Source: Actinosynnema sp. ALI-1.44 (GTDB taxonomy: Bacteria; Actinomycetota; Actinomycetes; Mycobacteriales; Pseudonocardiaceae). Taken from it: a stretch of 64,000 nt of DNA. The notes below the pieces were generated by a model, which ran no database searches, was not told the DNA's origin, and saw only the letters and a program-made list of their open reading frames with translations. The position numbers were made by a program, and so were the translations under genes. Shown here piece by piece: positions 18,585-27,002 of the stretch; the first letter of the stretch is position 1; each line of letters starts with the position of its first letter. The stretch covers positions 310,001-374,000 of the forward strand of contig NZ_MTQO01000047.1 in assembly GCF_001984155.1 (NCBI RefSeq). Reading direction: 5' to 3'.

Positions 18585-19094
18585 GTGTGCCCGCCCTCCA
18601 ATGCCGGCCAGATTCCCCTGCTGCATCTGTCGACTGGCTGTTGACTTTTGTTGCTGCTGATCAGCCTAGGCGTTTCCGCCGGACTGCGGGCATCGGGGCG
18701 AGTGCGCGCCGTCACGCTCGCTCGATGCGACTCGTTGATCGCGGACAGTGAGACCTCGCAGGTATCGGACCATGACGGGCGTCGGGCGGCAAGTCCGCTC
18801 CCCGCCGAGATCGCCTGGTCGGACCGGTTCGGACGTGTCCAACCGGTCTGCGGGGCGCAACCGGGAACACACCCGGACGGGTGATGCGTTGACTGAACGG
18901 GCGTGGGATGGGCTACCCTCTGCGCGCTCCGGTCGCCGAGGACTCCGGGCCGAATCGATTCGGTTGGCCAAGAAATCCTTCGCGACCAGGGGAGACGTCC
19001 GTCACTCCAATGGCGGGCACAAAATCGGGCCCTGGAACGTTGACCAGCGGCACGAGTGCATGGGTGATGATTTGACCGCAGGGGTGAAACAAAG
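18585..19094. promoter_or_regulatory. Divergent regulatory region between cei and DUF4193 genes
   Basis: 510 bp between two divergent conserved genes, with no credible gene inside. On the plus strand TTGACT (18889-18894) and TACCCT (18914-18919), spaced 19 bp, form a plausible though over-spaced sigma-A promoter about 175 nt before the DUF4193 start. The DUF4193 ribosome-binding site is GGGGTG at about 19081. Near 18650-18720 lies a run of GC-poorer sequence that may carry the cei promoter. Confidence 0.4.
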
Positions 19095-19403
19095 ATGGCG
19101 ACCGACTACGACGCTCCTCGCCGCAGCGAGGCCGACGACCTCGCCGAGGACTCCCTGGAGGAGTTGAAGGCGCGCCGCAACGAGACGCAGTCCGGTGTTG
19201 TCGACGTCGACGAGTCGGATACCGCTGAGAACTTCGAGCTCCCCGGTGCCGACTTGTCAGGACTGTCCGGCGAGGACCTGACCGTCAAGGTGATTCCGAA
19301 GCAGGCGGACGAGTTCACGTGTTCGCACTGTTTCCTCGTCCACCACCGCAGCAGGCTCGCGGAAGAGCGCGACGGCCTGTACGTGTGCCGCGACTGCGCC
19401 TGA
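19095..19403 (+). CDS. DUF4193 family zinc-ribbon protein
   Basis: 102 residues, ATG start. The N-terminal 60 residues are acidic and probably disordered; the C-terminal DUF4193 core is [19 protein letters not shown] followed by LYVCRDCA, giving two CxxC knuckles that should bind one zinc ion. It corresponds to Rv2699c of M. tuberculosis in order and content. The family resembles RNA polymerase- or ribosome-associated zinc ribbons in appearance, but no role is established. Confidence 0.9.
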   Translation: MATDYDAPRRSEADDLAEDSLEELKARRNETQSGVVDVDESDTAENFELPGADLSGLSGEDLTVKVIPKQADEFTCSHCFLVHHRSRLAEERDGLYVCRDCA

Positions 19404-19425
19404 TTCCCGGAATCCGTTCCGGGAA
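19404..19425. terminator. Hairpin immediately after the DUF4193 stop
   Basis: TTCCCGGAA (19404-19412) and TTCCGGGAA (19417-19425) form a 9-bp stem with a UCCG tetraloop, right at the end of the DUF4193 gene. Confidence 0.65.
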
Positions 19426-19451
19426 CGACAACACCAGAGGGAAATTTCGAT

Positions 19452-19482
19452 CCGGGTACCTGACAGCCGGTCAGGTACCCGG
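19452..19482. terminator. 13-bp hairpin overlapping the DUF3093 stop
   Basis: CCGGGTACCTGAC (19452-19464) and its perfect complement (19470-19482) enclose a 5-nt loop. The stem includes the DUF3093 stop codon, and with the hairpin at 19404 forms a double bidirectional terminator between convergent genes. Confidence 0.75.
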
Positions 19483-19947
19483 CTGCGTGTGCGCGTTCTG
19501 CCGCAGCAGGGCGGCCAGCTTGTCCGGAGACCTGGTGCTGAAGATCCAGTACGGCGTCGGGTCGTCCGGGTCGGTCAGGTGAACCCGCAGCGCGGTGGGT
19601 ATCCAGCCGCGGTGCAGGACGAACGCGGCCGGGTCGAAGTCGCGGCCGAGCGCTCGGCGTTTGTCGTGCGGGTTGTCGAGCACCTCGACCTCGCCGACGA
19701 ACTCGAGCGGCAGGTGCGCGTCGCCGACGCGAAGCTCGCCGTCGGCCACCTTGACCCTGGCGCGGCCTGCCCAGAACAGCAGGAACGCCATCAGCGGCAG
19801 CAGGATGACGTACGGCAGCCACGACCGGATCCCCTGGTAGCCCATGTGGACGGTCGCGGCCATCAGCGCCGCGCCGATCATCGGCAGCGGCCAGCTCAAC
19901 CAGGGGACCGAGAGCCGCTCGGCGTAGGCGTTCGAGGTGTCCGGCAC
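19471..19947 (-). CDS. DUF3093 family membrane protein
   Basis: 158 residues from GTG 19947 ([16 protein letters not shown]). The conserved YxERLxVPW opening is followed by two membrane helices ([17 protein letters not shown] and [15 protein letters not shown]). Then comes a cytoplasmic beta-rich domain with [14 protein letters not shown] and [14 protein letters not shown]. It corresponds to Rv2698 in the same neighbourhood. The divergent dut gene starts 25 bp away, so the promoters are back to back. Function unknown. Confidence 0.88.
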   Translation of the reverse strand: MPDTSNAYAERLSVPWLSWPLPMIGAALMAATVHMGYQGIRSWLPYVILLPLMAFLLFWAGRARVKVADGELRVGDAHLPLEFVGEVEVLDNPHDKRRALGRDFDPAAFVLHRGWIPTALRVHLTDPDDPTPYWIFSTRSPDKLAALLRQNAHTQPGT

Positions 19948-19971
19948 GCCACCAGGGTAGTCTCGCCGCTC

Positions 19972-20451
19972 GTGCCCAGCGTGCAGGTCCTGATTTCCCG
20001 GCTCGACCCGGGTGTGCCCATCCCGTCCTACGCCCGGCCCGGTGACGCCGGCGCCGATCTGGTGGCCACGTCGGACGTGGCCATCGCGCCCGGTGAACGG
20101 GCGATCGTCGGCACCGGGGTGGCGATCGCGCTGCCCGACGGCTTCGCGGCGTTCGTGCACCCGCGCTCCGGCCTCGCGGCCAGAGTGGGGCTGAGCGTGG
20201 TGAACACGCCGGGCACGATCGACGCGGGCTACCGGGGCGAGATCAAGGTCTGCCTGATCAACCACGACCTTCGCGAGCCGATCCGGCTGCGCCGCGGCGA
20301 CAGGATCGCGCAACTGGTCGTGCAGCGGGTCGAACATGCGGTATTCCAAGAGGTGGAGGAACTCGGCGACTCGGCCCGCGGCGCGGGTGGGTACGGGTCG
20401 ACCGGCGGGCATGCTGTTCTCGCGTCCACTCGCGGGAAGACGGAGGAATAG
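19972..20451 (+). CDS. dut: dUTP diphosphatase
   Basis: 159 residues, GTG start at 19972. All five trimeric dUTPase motifs are visible: [40 protein letters not shown] and GAGGYGSTG at the C-terminal flap. It hydrolyses dUTP to dUMP and diphosphate, keeping uracil out of DNA and feeding dTMP synthesis. Its stop codon overlaps the GTG of the DUF3710 gene by 1 nt, so the two are co-translated. Confidence 0.96.
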   Translation: MPSVQVLISRLDPGVPIPSYARPGDAGADLVATSDVAIAPGERAIVGTGVAIALPDGFAAFVHPRSGLAARVGLSVVNTPGTIDAGYRGEIKVCLINHDLREPIRLRRGDRIAQLVVQRVEHAVFQEVEELGDSARGAGGYGSTGGHAVLASTRGKTEE

Positions 20452-21131
20452 TGGGACTTTTCGGACGACGCCGGGCAAAACGCGACGAGCCGGCCGACGA
20501 CTACGCCGACCACGGCGAGTACGACGACGCCGGTGACGAGCCCGAGGCTCTCGGCGACGCCGGTTCGGCGGACTACGAGCCCACGCAGGGCGACCTGGGG
20601 GCGATGTCCGGTCCCTTCGACGAGGACTCACCGGACGACGGCCTGCCGCGACTCGACCTCGGCTCCGTGCGGCTGCCGGTGCCGGACGGCGCGCAGTTGC
20701 AGGTCGAGATGGAACAGCCGGGTGTGGTCAAGGCGATCCACATCATGACGCCGAGCGGCCAGATGACCGTCACCGCGTACGCCGCCCCCAAGTCCGGTGG
20801 ACTGTGGGAAGAGGTCTGCGGCGACCTGGCCAACGAGCTGAAGACCAACGGCGCGCAGGTGCGCAGCGCGGCGGGGGAGTGGGGCCAGGAGCTGATGGCC
20901 ACCCTCAACGGGATGTCGCTGCGGTTCATCGGTGTGAACGGGCCGCGCTGGATGCTGCGCGGTGTCGTGGCCGGTCCGCCGGAACAGGCTGCGCAGGCGG
21001 CACACGGGCTGCGCGCGCTCATCCGAGGCGCGGTCGTCGTCCGCGGCACCCAGCCGATGCCCGTCGGCCTGCCGTTGCCGATCGAACTGCCCGAGGAGAT
21101 CGCGCAGCACATCCAGGCCCAGGGAGGCTAG
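20451..21131 (+). CDS. DUF3710 family protein
   Basis: 226 residues, GTG start overlapping the dut stop by one base. It starts MGLFGRRRAKRD, then an acidic stretch of about 40 residues (DDYADHGEYDDAGDEPE). The conserved core includes LDLGSVRLPVPDGAQLQVE, SGQMTVTAYAAPKSGGLW and RWMLRGVVAGPPE. It corresponds to Rv2696c, which also follows dut. No catalytic motif is evident. Confidence 0.9.
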   Translation: MGLFGRRRAKRDEPADDYADHGEYDDAGDEPEALGDAGSADYEPTQGDLGAMSGPFDEDSPDDGLPRLDLGSVRLPVPDGAQLQVEMEQPGVVKAIHIMTPSGQMTVTAYAAPKSGGLWEEVCGDLANELKTNGAQVRSAAGEWGQELMATLNGMSLRFIGVNGPRWMLRGVVAGPPEQAAQAAHGLRALIRGAVVVRGTQPMPVGLPLPIELPEEIAQHIQAQGG

Positions 21132-21149
21132 GCCTGGCGGCCACGACCG

Positions 21150-22244
21150 CTAGCTCCGGTGGCGTGCGGCGATCTTCGCGGCCGCGCCCGCTCCGAGGAT
21201 CAGCACGATGGTGGTCACGGCCCAGCGCCGCTTCTTCTCGGTGTCCGGTTTCGCCCGTGCCGCAACGGGTTTCGCCGATGGTGGCGGGGTCTTGCGTGGC
21301 TTGCTCGGCTGCGGCGGTGCCGGTGGGGGCGGTGGGGGCGGTGGCTGGACCACCTGGTTGACCGGCGGGGGCGTTGTCGTGGATGTCGTCGTGCCCGGTG
21401 GAGTGGGCCGTGTCGTGGTGGGTGGCGGGATCGGTGGTTTCGGCGGGACCGGCGGCGGGGGCACCGGAGGCTCGACCACCGGGGGCGCGGTCAGGCATCC
21501 GGCCGCGTCGGTGGTGGTGGCTGCCGCGTACGAAGCGACCTCGGTGAAGGTCTTCGGCGCGGCCAGGGAAATCCGGTACAGCCTGCTCTTGCCTTTCTCC
21601 TTGTTGTTGATCGCGTAGAGGACTCGGCCCGGTGCCATCAGCACGGCGCCGTAGGTCCCCCACGGCAACCCGTGCGGCTTGGCCACCGTGTGCACTTTGC
21701 CGTTGCCCGGGTTGACGCTGACAACTACACCGAAGCTTGTCACGCCGTAGAGCAGTGCGTCCGAACCGAAGTCCCAGTCGTCGACGTCGGCCAGCCACGA
21801 CAGCCACTTCTTCTTCACGGCTTTCAGGTAGGTCGGGCTCGCCGGGTTGACGTCCAGCGACACCAGTTGCAACCCGTCGCGCAGGTACAACGTGGTGCCC
21901 GAGATGGCGCCCGCGGTCGCGTTGCGGACGCCGTGCACCTTGCCCCGGTCGACCGCGTTGCCGCCGCGGTCGAGCGTCACCACGTGCGATCCGGACGACA
22001 CGCCGTAGAGCAGGTTCTGGCCCGCCGAGTACCCGATCGCGTTCAGGTGGAAGCCGAACTTGCGCAGTTCCGTGCCGCTGCCGGACGGCAGCGACAGCTT
22101 CACCAAGGTGGACGCCGAGCCGTGTTTCGGCGTGTACACCTCGAACGCCTCGCACGCGCCCTGCGCGTCGGCCGTGCCGGCGACGCCGATCAGGCCGCTC
22201 GTCACCAGCAGCGACGCGGTCAGCGCCAAGTTGGGCAGCCGCAT
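21150..22244 (-). CDS. Secreted/anchored beta-propeller-like protein with Pro-rich stalk
   Basis: 364 residues. A signal peptide (MRLPNLALTASLLVTSG, Ala-rich end near residue 27) precedes about 220 residues of short repeats such as LNAIGYSAGQNLLYGVSSG and LLYGVTSFGVVVSVNPGNG, as in DUF6923-type propellers that bind sugars or surface polymers. A Pro/Thr stalk (about 265-335) follows. A final membrane helix (AVTTIVLILGAGAAAKIAA) with a basic tail anchors it to the membrane, although no LPXTG is present. Its ATG overlaps the stop of the upstream DUF4239 gene by 1 nt, so the two surface proteins are coupled. Ligand unknown. Confidence 0.75.
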   Translation of the reverse strand: MRLPNLALTASLLVTSGLIGVAGTADAQGACEAFEVYTPKHGSASTLVKLSLPSGSGTELRKFGFHLNAIGYSAGQNLLYGVSSGSHVVTLDRGGNAVDRGKVHGVRNATAGAISGTTLYLRDGLQLVSLDVNPASPTYLKAVKKKWLSWLADVDDWDFGSDALLYGVTSFGVVVSVNPGNGKVHTVAKPHGLPWGTYGAVLMAPGRVLYAINNKEKGKSRLYRISLAAPKTFTEVASYAAATTTDAAGCLTAPPVVEPPVPPPPVPPKPPIPPPTTTRPTPPGTTTSTTTPPPVNQVVQPPPPPPPPAPPQPSKPRKTPPPSAKPVAARAKPDTEKKRRWAVTTIVLILGAGAAAKIAARHRS

Positions 22245-23014
22245 CAGCTCAGCCGGTCCAGCACGGCGGCGAACGCGTCAGGACCGACCGCGGCGCCGCC
22301 GCTGAACGGGTTCTGCAACTGGTAGATCGCGAACAGCAGCATCGTGATCGCGGCCGCGAGCGTGCCCGCGATCAACGCGTGCGACAGCACTTTCGGCCCG
22401 CCGTGCAGGTAGATCAGCCCCATCACCATCACGCTGCCGATGATCAGCGCGAACCACACGACCGTGCTCACCCCACCGCCCTCGGCCGCGTCCAGCCGGG
22501 CCTGCCGGGCTTGGTAGACCTCCCACAACTGGTCGGAGGCTGCCGCCTTGCGGCTCTCCTGCCACGTGTCGTCCGGCGTGGTCGGGGCCTTGGCGATGGT
22601 GTCGCGCAACTGGTCGAGCTGTTGCCAGCCCGCGGTGCTGTCCACCGATCCCTTGTCGCTCATCTGCGGCCATTCCTGCCGCACGACCGTGTCGGAGTAC
22701 GCCGTGGTCAGCTCACGGACCTTGGCGCCGACCTGATCGGACAGCGCGTCGGCCGACCACGAGGCCGCGACCAGGTTGTTGGCTTCCCGTTGGGAGTCGT
22801 CCTGTGCCGTGCTCACGCTGTCGAACAAGGAGATCAGCACGAACGCCAGCAGCACCGCGTGCAGCCCGGCGACGATCGTGAACACCTGGCCGGCTACTTC
22901 GTTGTTGCCGCTCAGTCCCGCCCTCGCGGGTATCCGGTGGACCAGAACCGCGCCAACCGCCGCGACGACACCGGCACCGATGATCCACAACGCGCCACTG
23001 AGATAGATGTTCAC
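22244..23014 (-). CDS. DUF4239 (bestrophin-like) membrane protein
   Basis: About 256 residues from GTG 23014; TTG 23023 is three codons earlier, and neither has a good ribosome-binding site. Two N-terminal helices (ALWIIGAGVVAAVGAVLV, VFTIVAGLHAVLLAFVLIS) are followed by a soluble helical domain with QREANNLVAASW and WQQLDQLRD. Two C-terminal helices (WFALIIGSVMVMGLIYLHG, LIAGTLAAAITMLLFAIY) complete the DUF4239 fold, distantly related to bestrophin channels. It is coupled to the propeller gene. The pair interrupts an otherwise conserved gene order. Confidence 0.8.
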   Translation of the reverse strand: MNIYLSGALWIIGAGVVAAVGAVLVHRIPARAGLSGNNEVAGQVFTIVAGLHAVLLAFVLISLFDSVSTAQDDSQREANNLVAASWSADALSDQVGAKVRELTTAYSDTVVRQEWPQMSDKGSVDSTAGWQQLDQLRDTIAKAPTTPDDTWQESRKAAASDQLWEVYQARQARLDAAEGGGVSTVVWFALIIGSVMVMGLIYLHGGPKVLSHALIAGTLAAAITMLLFAIYQLQNPFSGGAAVGPDAFAAVLDRLS

Positions 23015-23119
23015 GGCGCGCAACGCTGATACAACGCACTGTCGCCGGACAAGAGCCGACCGTGATTACCACTCTTCGACTACTCCGGTTTCGCCGATTC
23101 GGAGCAACGCGAACTGGCG

Positions 23120-23869
23120 CTACTGCTCCATCCGCGTGATCCCGCCCGCGCCGAGCCAGGCCAGAACCGTCGCGCGCCCAAGGGATTCGCGATCTTCACC
23201 CAACGCGGCCAGCGTCGTGGCGCACACCTTCGCGCGCGGGATCGCCGCCGCCCACGTCCTGGCCACCTCGATCGGGTGGACCGGGTCGTCCGAGCAGCCC
23301 GCGATCCCGGTCGGCACGCCGATCCCGCTCAGGTCGGCCGGTTCCGGCGCCGGGCGACTCGCCGCCACGTCCAGCGAGCCCGCCAGGCCGGGCCCGGCCC
23401 GCCGCCACGCGCGGTTCAGTTCGGCCGTGAGCCACGGCTCGGTGTCGACGGCCGCGAGCGTCGCGTCGAGACCGTGCTCGCGGACGGCCTGTGCGCTCAA
23501 CCGGGCGGACACGGCAGCGGGTGCATCGCCGGGCAGGCCGTTCCACGCGGGCAGGGCGAGCAGCAGCCCGGCGCACCGCTCCGGGTTCGCCAGCGCCCAC
23601 TCCACCGCCACATGCGCCCCCAGCGAGACGCCGCCGAGCAGAACGGGCGTGGCGCTGGCCGCGTCCAGCGCCGCCATGTACCCCTCGACCAGGCGATCGC
23701 CGGGGCGGGGGCGGGGTGCGACCAACCGGATACCGACCGCGCGAAGCGGACCTTCGAACACCGACCGGACAAATACCTCGTCAGAGGCGGTACCCGGCAA
23801 AAGAACCGCCGTCTGAATCGTGTCCGGACGGGAACGCCCAACCGCCACCTCGCGTTGGTGTACTGACAC
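23120..23869 (-). CDS. Alpha/beta-hydrolase-fold protein
   Basis: 249 residues, GTG start. The nucleophile elbow is GGVSLGAH (Ser near residue 82), and a late DDPVHPIE carries the acid/His-like region. Strand AVLLPGTASDEVF near the N-terminus forms the oxyanion region. It matches the Rv2695-type hydrolase found at this place in mycobacteria. Substrate unknown; esterase or lipase-like activity is inferred from the fold only. Confidence 0.75.
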   Translation of the reverse strand: MSVHQREVAVGRSRPDTIQTAVLLPGTASDEVFVRSVFEGPLRAVGIRLVAPRPRPGDRLVEGYMAALDAASATPVLLGGVSLGAHVAVEWALANPERCAGLLLALPAWNGLPGDAPAAVSARLSAQAVREHGLDATLAAVDTEPWLTAELNRAWRRAGPGLAGSLDVAASRPAPEPADLSGIGVPTGIAGCSDDPVHPIEVARTWAAAIPRAKVCATTLAALGEDRESLGRATVLAWLGAGGITRMEQ

Positions 23870-23949
23870 GGTTCCGGCCTCCTGCCTACGGTTACGCTTG
23901 ATTGTGCACGGGTCGGAGTCGGGGCCGATCCCACCACTGAGGAGCAGGT

Positions 23950-24330
23950 ATGGGTGTCGACAAGGGGGACGGATATTGGCGCCGTCTTGTCCGCAAACTC
24001 ACCACTGACGTCGAGGAACTCGACGCCGACGACCTGTCAGCGAGCGTGGCGGCCCAGGGTGCGCAGCGGGCGTGTGACTGCCGCTCCGGTCAGGAGGTCA
24101 CGGTGCTCGGCAGGCTGCGCAGTGTCGAACTCTCCCCTGGCGACGCGGTCGCCACGCTGGAGGCGGAGCTGTTCGACGGAACCGAGGGTGTGACATTAGT
24201 CTGGCTCGGCCGACGGCGGATTCCCGGGATCGAGCCGGGCAGGACGGTGAAGGCGAAGGGCCGGATCGCGGTGCGGGACGGCCGCAAGGTCCTCTACAAC
24301 CCCTACTACGAGCTGCAGACGACTACATGA
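23950..24330 (+). CDS. OB-fold nucleic acid-binding protein
   Basis: 126 residues with a clear GAGGAGCAGGT ribosome-binding site before ATG. The OB-fold region is SGQEVTVLGRLRSVEL, then ATLEAELFDGTEGVTLVW and VKAKGRIAVRDGRKVLYNP, as in RecG-wedge or aspartyl-tRNA-synthetase-type OB domains. Overlaps the DUF3159 gene by 4 nt (ATGA). It corresponds to Rv2694c; single-stranded nucleic-acid binding is inferred from the fold. Confidence 0.85.
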   Translation: MGVDKGDGYWRRLVRKLTTDVEELDADDLSASVAAQGAQRACDCRSGQEVTVLGRLRSVELSPGDAVATLEAELFDGTEGVTLVWLGRRRIPGIEPGRTVKAKGRIAVRDGRKVLYNPYYELQTTT

Positions 24331-25076
24331 CTGAAGAGACGCCCGAAAAGCAGGCGACCCAGAACAAGGCCGCACAGGACGACCCGCGGGCCGAGAAGCC
24401 GATGCCGACGCTCTGGGAGCAGATGGGCGGCATGGTCGGGTTCATCTCGGCGTCCATCCCGGTGGCGGTGTTCGTGATCGTCAACTGGGCCACGAGCTTG
24501 GGACCGGCGATCTGGAGCGCCGTCGGTGTCGCGGTGCTGATCGCCGTGGTGCGCATCATCCGCAAGGAACAGCTGATGCCCGCGGTGTCGGGCATCTTCG
24601 GCGTGGCGATCGCGGCGTTCATCGCGTACCGCGTCGGCGAGGCCAAGGGCTTCTTCCTCTACGGCATCTGGGTCTCCGGCGTGCTCGGCGCGTCGTTCCT
24701 GATCTCGATCTTCGCGCGCTGGCCGTTGGTCGGCGTGATCTGGTCGACGCTCAACGGCCACGGCCTCGGGTGGCGCAAAGACCTCAGGTCACGGCGGGAC
24801 TACGACATCGCCACGGCGGCGTGGACCGTGGTGTTCGCCGCTCGAGTCATTGTGCAGCAATGGTTGTACAACACCGATGAGACGACGCTGCTGGGTATCG
24901 CCAGGATCGCGATGGGCTATCCGCTGACCGCGATCGCGTTGCTGGTGACCGTGTGGGCGGTGCGCCGCGTGGACAAGCGCGACAAGGCTCGTGAGGAAGC
25001 CGAGAAGGCGGAGACCGAGCTCGTCGAGCGCGAGCTACGCGCGAAGTACGACAGGCCAGCTCAGGAATCACCCTAA
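24327..25076 (+). CDS. DUF3159 family membrane protein
   Basis: 249 residues. A hydrophilic N-terminus (about 30 residues) leads to TLWEQMGGMVGFI, typical of DUF3159, and then about six membrane helices. These are interrupted by RIIRKEQLMPAVSG and by LRSRRDYDIATAAWTVVFA. The C-terminus is a charged coiled helix (EEAEKAETELVERELR). The family corresponds to Rv2693c next to the OB protein. Unknown function; the fixed pairing with an OB protein suggests a shared role. Confidence 0.85.
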   Translation: MTEETPEKQATQNKAAQDDPRAEKPMPTLWEQMGGMVGFISASIPVAVFVIVNWATSLGPAIWSAVGVAVLIAVVRIIRKEQLMPAVSGIFGVAIAAFIAYRVGEAKGFFLYGIWVSGVLGASFLISIFARWPLVGVIWSTLNGHGLGWRKDLRSRRDYDIATAAWTVVFAARVIVQQWLYNTDETTLLGIARIAMGYPLTAIALLVTVWAVRRVDKRDKAREEAEKAETELVERELRAKYDRPAQESP

Positions 25077-25093
25077 AGTATTACGGGCTTTCT

Positions 25094-25129
25094 CAGGCGC
25101 CGCACCGGATGTGTCCGGTGCGGCGCCTG
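25094..25129 (+). terminator. Strong terminator after DUF3159
   Basis: A perfect 16-bp stem (CAGGCGCCGCACCGGA at 25094-25109 and its complement at 25114-25129) with a UGUG tetraloop, 17 bp after the DUF3159 stop. It ends the conserved block before the inserted peroxidase gene. Confidence 0.85.
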
Positions 25130-25145
25130 CGCGACGCTGTCCGGC

Positions 25146-27002
25146 ATGAGGAGATCAGCCAGAAAAACCGTGGTGTGCCTGGTGGTCGCCGGGGGCTTGG
25201 TGGCATCCGGTGTCGCCGAGGCCGACACCGCGTTCGAGTACCAGAGTCTGGACGGCAGCGGCAACAACCGGCTCCACCCGGACTGGGGCAAGGCGGGCAC
25301 CGGCTACTTACGCCTGGCGGCGGCGAACTACACGGACGGCATCGGAACGCCGGTCACCGGGCCGAGTGCCCGCCACGTCAGCAACCGCGTGTTCAACGAC
25401 GCCGGGCAGCGGATGTCGTCGCCGCGGGGCACCAGCCAGTGGGCGACGGCGTGGGGCCAGTTCGTCGACCACACCTTCGCCAGGCTCGTGCCGGGACAGA
25501 TGCAGCAACCGCCGCGGATCCCGTACGACAACGACGATCCCATGGAGAGCTTCCGCAGCGACCTGCCCTTCGTGCCGTTCGGCCGGAGCAGGGAGGTCAC
25601 TGGAACGGGCGTCGGCAAGCCACGCGAACAGGTGAATTTCCTGGGATCGTACATCGACGCCTTCGCGGTCTACGGCTCGGCGAACCGGCTGGAGTGGATG
25701 CGGGAGGGCCCGGTCGACGGCGACATGTCCAACAACGGCGCCAAACTGTTGATGCCAGGGGGAAACCTGCCGCGGGCCGACGCGCGCGGGGACATCACCA
25801 AGGCGCCGCCGATGGACGACGCCGCCGGGCGGATGGCGGGCAACGGGATGGTTGCGGGCGACGACCGGGCCAACGAGAACACCGGCCTGCTCGCGGTGCA
25901 GACGCTGTTCGCCCGTGAGCACAACAGGATCGTCGACCGCCTGCCGAAGTCGCTGCCCGAGGAGGAGAAGTTCCAGATCGCCAGGCGCGTGGTGATCGCT
26001 ACGCAGCAGTACATCACCTACAACGAGTTCCTGCCGACGCTCGGCGTGCGCCTCAAGCCCTATCGGGGATATGACCCGAACGTGAACGCGACCGTGGGCA
26101 ACGAGTTCGCGACCGTCGGGTACCGGGGTGCGCACAGCCTGGTCCACGACGACATCCGGTTGAAGGTCCCGGCTTCGCGGTACACGGCAGCGCAGCTGGA
26201 CGCGTTGCGTGCCAAGGGCGCTTTCGTCAAGGTGGTCGGCAACGACGTGGAACTGACGCTGCCCGCGTCCCAGGCGCCCTTCAACCCCGGCCTGTTCGAG
26301 GACCTGCGCCTCGGCCCGGTGCTGCAGGGGCTCGGCCGGTTCCCGTCCGGCGCGGGTGACGAGCTGATGGGTGAACTGGTCCGCAGCATCCCGCTCAGCG
26401 CACAGGGGCAGACCATCATGTTCGACATCACCGCCGTCGACATCGAGCGCGGTCGTGACCACGGGATGCCGACCTACCAGCAGATGCGTGCGGCATACGG
26501 GCTTTCGCCGAAGACCTCGTTCCAGGCGGTCACCGGTGAGGCGACCGAGTCGTTCCCCGCCGATCCGGAACTGACGCCCGGCAACGAGATCAACGACCCG
26601 GACTCGCTTGATTTCATCCGGTTGCGTGACAGGAACGGAAACACCGTCCCGGCGGGGAGCGACCTCGCCGTCACCGGTGAGCGCCGGACAACCACCGCGG
26701 CCCGGCTGAAAGCCCTGTACGGCGGGGACATGGCGAAGCTGGACGCCTTCGTCGGCATGGTGGCCGAACCGAAGGCGCCCGGCAGCGAGTTCGGCGAACT
26801 GCAGACCGCGATCTGGCGCAAGCAGTTCGAGGACCTGCGTGACGGCGACCGGTTCTTCTACGGCAACGACCCCGTGCTGACGACGATCAAGCACAAGTAC
26901 GGCGTCGACTACCGGCAGGACCTCGGCGACGTCATCGCCAACAACACCGACGTGCCGCGCTACGGCCTGGCGGCCAACATCTTCAGGTGCTCATCCTGCT
27001 GA
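25146..27002 (+). CDS. Secreted animal-type haem peroxidase
   Basis: 618 residues. The Sec signal peptide MRRSARKTVVCLVVAGG ends near AEA(26), so the protein is exported. The peroxidase-cyclooxygenase signature is complete in order: distal site WGQFVDHTF (Gln105, His109), DRANEN (Arg241, Glu244, equivalent to the catalytic Arg and haem-ester Glu), FAREHNRIVDRL, proximal GAHSLVHDD (His330) and the late VDIERGRDHGMPTYQQ. The usual Asp after the distal His (DHD), a Ca ligand, is Thr here. These enzymes use H2O2 to oxidise halides or phenols. Its last 43 bp overlap the convergent NmrA-like gene. Confidence 0.9.
   Translation: MRRSARKTVVCLVVAGGLVASGVAEADTAFEYQSLDGSGNNRLHPDWGKAGTGYLRLAAANYTDGIGTPVTGPSARHVSNRVFNDAGQRMSSPRGTSQWATAWGQFVDHTFARLVPGQMQQPPRIPYDNDDPMESFRSDLPFVPFGRSREVTGTGVGKPREQVNFLGSYIDAFAVYGSANRLEWMREGPVDGDMSNNGAKLLMPGGNLPRADARGDITKAPPMDDAAGRMAGNGMVAGDDRANENTGLLAVQTLFAREHNRIVDRLPKSLPEEEKFQIARRVVIATQQYITYNEFLPTLGVRLKPYRGYDPNVNATVGNEFATVGYRGAHSLVHDDIRLKVPASRYTAAQLDALRAKGAFVKVVGNDVELTLPASQAPFNPGLFEDLRLGPVLQGLGRFPSGAGDELMGELVRSIPLSAQGQTIMFDITAVDIERGRDHGMPTYQQMRAAYGLSPKTSFQAVTGEATESFPADPELTPGNEINDPDSLDFIRLRDRNGNTVPAGSDLAVTGERRTTTAARLKALYGGDMAKLDAFVGMVAEPKAPGSEFGELQTAIWRKQFEDLRDGDRFFYGNDPVLTTIKHKYGVDYRQDLGDVIANNTDVPRYGLAANIFRCSSC

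Noticed and set aside
25308-26894. 528-codon minus-strand frame inside the peroxidase gene
   Set aside because: Shadow of a gene with an intact signal peptide and all peroxidase motifs.
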